Of a DNA stretch of 9,206 nucleotides, positions 6,482 through 9,206 are shown piece after piece (positions within the stretch are counted from its first letter, which is position 1; each line of letters starts with the position of its first letter). The notes beneath the pieces were generated by a model. The model worked only from the letters and a program-made list of their open reading frames with translations. It made no database searches and was not told where the DNA came from. The stretch spans positions 1 through 9,206 of the forward strand of contig CALFYB010000068.1 in assembly GCA_937952995.1 (NCBI GenBank), written 5' to 3'. The translations under genes were made by a program, and so were the position numbers. The stretch comes from an uncultured Caulobacteraceae bacterium. GTDB taxonomy: Bacteria > Pseudomonadota > Alphaproteobacteria > Caulobacterales > Caulobacteraceae.

Positions 6482-8317
6482 CTAAATCGGGCTAAAGAAG
6501 CCGCCGCCGCGATCTGCGGGCAGGGCAGCGGCTCTAAAGCCTGCAAACAGTTCACGCCCCAGTCCTTGAACCAAGCGGGCATCGGGCACAAAGGCGGGCC
6601 GGGCAGCCAGCACCTCAGCGGCGACCTCGACCTCGAGCAGGCCCTGTTCTGCATCTAACAGGACCATGTCACCGTCAATGATCTTGCCAATCACCCCGCC
6701 ATCGAGCGCTTCCGGCGTCAGGTGAATGGCAGCAGGCACCTTGCCGGAAGCCCCAGACATCCGCCCGTCGGTGACCAGACCGACCCTTTGGCCCCTGTCG
6801 AGTAAGGCTCCCAGCACCGGGGTCAGATTGTGCAATTCGGGCATGCCGTTGGCGCGCGGTCCTTGCCCGACCACCACGGCGACAAAATCGCCGGTCAATT
6901 CACCGGCCTCGAAGGCAGCCTTCAGGGCCTCTTGGCTAGCAAAGACCTTGGCAGGCGCTCGGACGCGGTGGTCCTGGGGCTTGAGAGCCGATGTCTTGAG
7001 CACAGCGCGGCCAAGATTGCCGGACAGCAGCGCCATACCGCCATTGGGCGAAAAGGGATCGGAGGCTGGTCGCAGGACCGACAGGTCTAAACTCTCGCGC
7101 GCTGCTGGACGCCACCGCAGGTCCCCGCCGTCCAGCCACGGCTCCTCAGTCTGCCGCCGCAGACCAAAGCCACTAACGGTCTGGACATCCTCATGCAGCA
7201 GGCCCGCCTCGATCAGTTCTCGAAACAGGAACCCGCAGCCGCCAGCGGCTTGGAAATGGTTGATGTCGGCCACACCGTTTGGATAGATCCGCGCCAACAG
7301 CGGGGTGACGCTGGATAGCTCGGCAATGTCTTGCCAGGTCAGGTGAATGCCCGCCGCCGCCGCCATGGCCACCAGATGCAGGGTATGATTGGTCGAGCCG
7401 CCCGTGGCTAGCAGCGCCACCGTGGCATTGACCATCGACTTGACCGTCACCACCGCACGGAAGGGCGTATAGTCCTGGCCCAGAGCGCTGATCGCTACCG
7501 CCCGCTGGGTTGCGGCCTTGGTTAGGGCGGTGCGCAGGGCCGTGTTTGGGGCCACGAAGGCCGCGCCCGGCAGATGCAGGCCCATGGCCTCCATCAACAT
7601 CTGATTGGAATTGGCCGTGCCATAGAAGGTGCAGGTGCCCGGCGCGTGATAGGACGCCGCTTCGGCCTCCAGCAGTTCGGCGCGGCTGGCCTCGCCGAGG
7701 GCATAACGCTGGCGAACCTTGGCCTTGTCGGGGTTGGGCAGGCCCGAAGGCATGGGCCCGGACGGCACGAACAGACTGCCCAGATGGCCAAACCGCGCCG
7801 CCGCGATAAAGAGGCCCGGCACGATCTTGTCGCAGATGCCCAGATAGAGCGCCGCATCAAACACGTCATGCGACAGGCCAATGGCGGCCGACATGGCCAC
7901 GACATCGCGGCTGATCAAGGACAGCTCCATGCCGCCCCGGCCTTGGGTCACCCCGTCGCACATGGCTGGTACGCCGCCCGCAACCTGAGCCGTTGCCACA
8001 ACCTCACGCGCTGCGGCCTTGATCTGATCGGGATAGGTCTCATAGGGCTGGTGGGCGGACAGCATGTCATTAGAGGCGGTGACGATGCCGATATTGGGCC
8101 GCTCAGCCAGCTTCAGGGTCAGCTTTTCCCAGCCCTCGTCGGCGGCGGCAAATCCGTGGGCCTGATTGCCACAGCTCAGTCGTCCGCGCGCGGTGCCAGA
8201 GGCCGCGGCCTCTTGCATCTGGGCCTCATAGGCCGCGCGGCTATCGCGGCTGGCCTCGGTGATCCGGGCCGTAACCGCTGCCAAGACGGGGTGAAGGGGG
8301 ATTGGCGTGGAGGTCAT
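6482..8317 (-). CDS. edd: 6-Phosphogluconate dehydratase
   Basis: This committed ED enzyme dehydrates 6-phosphogluconate to KDPG. At 611 residues it matches the IlvD/Edd family, and long blocks agree with E. coli Edd: CGNQAHGFAA (49-58), ASNDMLSAHQPYE (81-93), GGVPAMCDGVTQGRGGMELS (114-133), GICDKIVPGL (160-169), SYHAPGTCTFYGTANSN (222-238), ALLATGGSTNHTLHLVAMA (301-319), NHFQAAGG and VTDGRMSGASGKVP (515-528). Cysteines 162 and 229 are in the motifs expected to hold the iron-sulfur cluster; Cys120 or Cys49 may contribute. The enzyme is therefore probably oxygen-sensitive, as known for the family. The ATG at 8317 is only four bases after the zwf stop, so the two genes are surely co-transcribed and probably translationally coupled; no strong ribosome-binding site is seen. 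There is no pgl gene between them. A dihydroxy-acid dehydratase identity is unlikely given the Edd-specific blocks. Confidence 0.97.
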   Translation of the reverse strand: MTSTPIPLHPVLAAVTARITEASRDSRAAYEAQMQEAAASGTARGRLSCGNQAHGFAAADEGWEKLTLKLAERPNIGIVTASNDMLSAHQPYETYPDQIKAAAREVVATAQVAGGVPAMCDGVTQGRGGMELSLISRDVVAMSAAIGLSHDVFDAALYLGICDKIVPGLFIAAARFGHLGSLFVPSGPMPSGLPNPDKAKVRQRYALGEASRAELLEAEAASYHAPGTCTFYGTANSNQMLMEAMGLHLPGAAFVAPNTALRTALTKAATQRAVAISALGQDYTPFRAVVTVKSMVNATVALLATGGSTNHTLHLVAMAAAAGIHLTWQDIAELSSVTPLLARIYPNGVADINHFQAAGGCGFLFRELIEAGLLHEDVQTVSGFGLRRQTEEPWLDGGDLRWRPAARESLDLSVLRPASDPFSPNGGMALLSGNLGRAVLKTSALKPQDHRVRAPAKVFASQEALKAAFEAGELTGDFVAVVVGQGPRANGMPELHNLTPVLGALLDRGQRVGLVTDGRMSGASGKVPAAIHLTPEALDGGVIGKIIDGDMVLLDAEQGLLEVEVAAEVLAARPAFVPDARLVQGLGRELFAGFRAAALPADRGGGFFSPI

Positions 8318-8321
8318 CGGA

Positions 8322-9206
8322 TCAATCCACCCACTCGCGGCCAGACCGCTCGGTCAAGCCAAAGGCACCGGAGGGTCCCCACGAGCCGGGAAGATAGGGC
8401 TTGGGGCTCATGCGCGCCTCGGCCCAAGCCTTTTCCAAGCCATCGATAAAGGTCCAGGCCTGCTCGACCTCATCACGGCGGACAAAGAGCGTGCGATCCC
8501 CCCGGAACACGTCGAGCAACAGGCGTTCATAGGCGATCCGCCGCCGTCCGCCCTCGCCGCCATAGCTGGCCGATAGGCTCAAGGACAGGGGCATGTTTTG
8601 CAGTCTCATACCGCCCTGATCCAGGCCCGGACGCTTGTTCATCAAGGTCAGCTTGATGTCCTCATCGGGCTGCAAATCGATCACCAGACGGTTGGGCGAC
8701 AGGTCCTCGGACCCCGCCTGTTGGAAGATTGAGTGCGGCACCGACTTGAACTGGATGACGATCTTGGTCCGGCGCTCGGCCATGCGCTTGCCGGTGCGCA
8801 GGAAGAACGGCACGCCCGCCCAGCGCCAATTGTCGATCTCGCAGCGCAGAGCCACGAAGGTCTCGGTATCGGTCTCGCGGCCCACCTCGTCCCGATAGGC
8901 CTTGGTTGGGAACCCTTGGATGGATCCGGCCTGATATTGGCCGCGCACACTGTGCTGTTGGGCCGAGGCATGGGTAAAGGGTCGCAGCGAACGAAGCACC
9001 TTGACCTTTTCGGTCCGCACCGAGTCTGGATCGAGATCGGACGGTGGCTCCATCGCCACCAGACACAGAAGCTGCAGCATATGGTTCTGCACCATGTCCC
9101 GGGCCGCGCCATATTCGTCATAATAGGGCCAGCGCTCGCCAATGCCTTCGGTCTCGGCAATGGTGATCTGGACGTGGTCGATGGTCCGCCCGGTCCACAG
9201 GGGCTC
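8322..9206 (-). CDS. zwf: Glucose-6-phosphate dehydrogenase, C-terminal 294 residues (5' end outside the window)
   Basis: This enzyme oxidises glucose-6-phosphate to 6-phosphogluconolactone with NAD(P)+, supplying the ED pathway and reducing power. The frame is open to the right edge; my hand translation of the part before the internal ATG at 9095 begins EPLWTGRTIDHVQITIAE and continues GERWPYYDEYGAARDMVQNHMLQLL, which is typical Zwf. That ATG is therefore internal, not the start. Downstream are LVAMEPPSDLD, YQAGSIQGF, TFVALRCEIDNWRWAGVPFF, LRTGKRMAERRTKI, the LQPDEDIKL region, YERLLLDVFRGD and the C-terminal LPGSWGPSGAF, which form the large beta+alpha substrate/NADP-structural domain. Family length is about 490, so the Rossmann domain and the catalytic His region lie beyond 9206. 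It is the first visible gene of the ED operon; the promoter and any operator would be upstream, out of view. Confidence 0.96.
   Translation of the reverse strand, partial: EPLWTGRTIDHVQITIAETEGIGERWPYYDEYGAARDMVQNHMLQLLCLVAMEPPSDLDPDSVRTEKVKVLRSLRPFTHASAQQHSVRGQYQAGSIQGFPTKAYRDEVGRETDTETFVALRCEIDNWRWAGVPFFLRTGKRMAERRTKIVIQFKSVPHSIFQQAGSEDLSPNRLVIDLQPDEDIKLTLMNKRPGLDQGGMRLQNMPLSLSLSASYGGEGGRRRIAYERLLLDVFRGDRTLFVRRDEVEQAWTFIDGLEKAWAEARMSPKPYLPGSWGPSGAFGLTERSGREWVD

Noticed and set aside
7574..8449. A 291-codon plus-strand open frame opposite edd
   Set aside because: It is antisense to a gene with unmistakable Edd motifs, its translation is rich in His, Gly, Arg and Gln with no domain, and such frames are common opposite GC-rich genes.
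9095..9095. ATG at 9095 as the start of zwf
   Set aside because: The frame continues open to the window edge with conserved Zwf sequence before it, so this Met is internal.
1..9206. Mobile elements, defence systems, CRISPR arrays, tRNA or rRNA
   Set aside because: I looked for transposase or integrase motifs, spaced repeats, terminal inverted repeats and RNA gene signatures and saw none.

Overview
The window looks like a chromosomal segment from an alphaproteobacterium, most likely of the Caulobacterales (Caulobacter, Asticcacaulis, Phenylobacterium or a relative). The reasons are the GC-rich composition, a clustered Entner-Doudoroff (ED) pathway that includes glucokinase, a periplasmic SdsA1-type alkyl sulfatase, and a clear shortage of GANTC sites, the recognition sequence of the cell-cycle methyltransferase CcrM. 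The genus is an inference; the sequence holds no rRNA or other taxonomic marker.

All nine recognisable genes lie on the minus strand, so the window is best read from right to left. At the right edge (9206 to 4531) is a tight ED operon: zwf (its 5' part lies outside the window), edd, glk, eda and a small XRE-type helix-turn-helix gene. Gaps are 4 and 9 bases, glk and eda overlap by 4 bases, and 5 bases separate eda from the regulator. Together the enzymes phosphorylate glucose, oxidise glucose-6-phosphate, dehydrate 6-phosphogluconate and split KDPG into pyruvate and glyceraldehyde-3-phosphate. A 6-phosphogluconolactonase gene (pgl) is not present between zwf and edd.

The middle (4447 to 1841) has a carboxymuconolactone decarboxylase-fold protein that lacks the redox cysteines of AhpD, then a large exported metallo-beta-lactamase-fold alkyl sulfatase with all expected zinc ligands. 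The left part (1765 to 1) has an Nramp-family metal transporter with a TTG start and a non-canonical metal site, then the N-terminal third of a DctA-type dicarboxylate:cation symporter that runs off the left edge. Intergenic gaps in this half are 55 to 83 bases, and two hold inverted repeats without the U-tract of an intrinsic terminator.

No gene-free stretch exceeds 100 bases. I found no tRNA, rRNA, CRISPR, insertion sequence or phage gene. This is ordinary metabolic and transport DNA, and no wholly new system is evident. The points most worth a second look are the altered Nramp metal site, the small regulator fused into the ED operon across a 9-base tandem duplication, the absent pgl, and the GANTC depletion.
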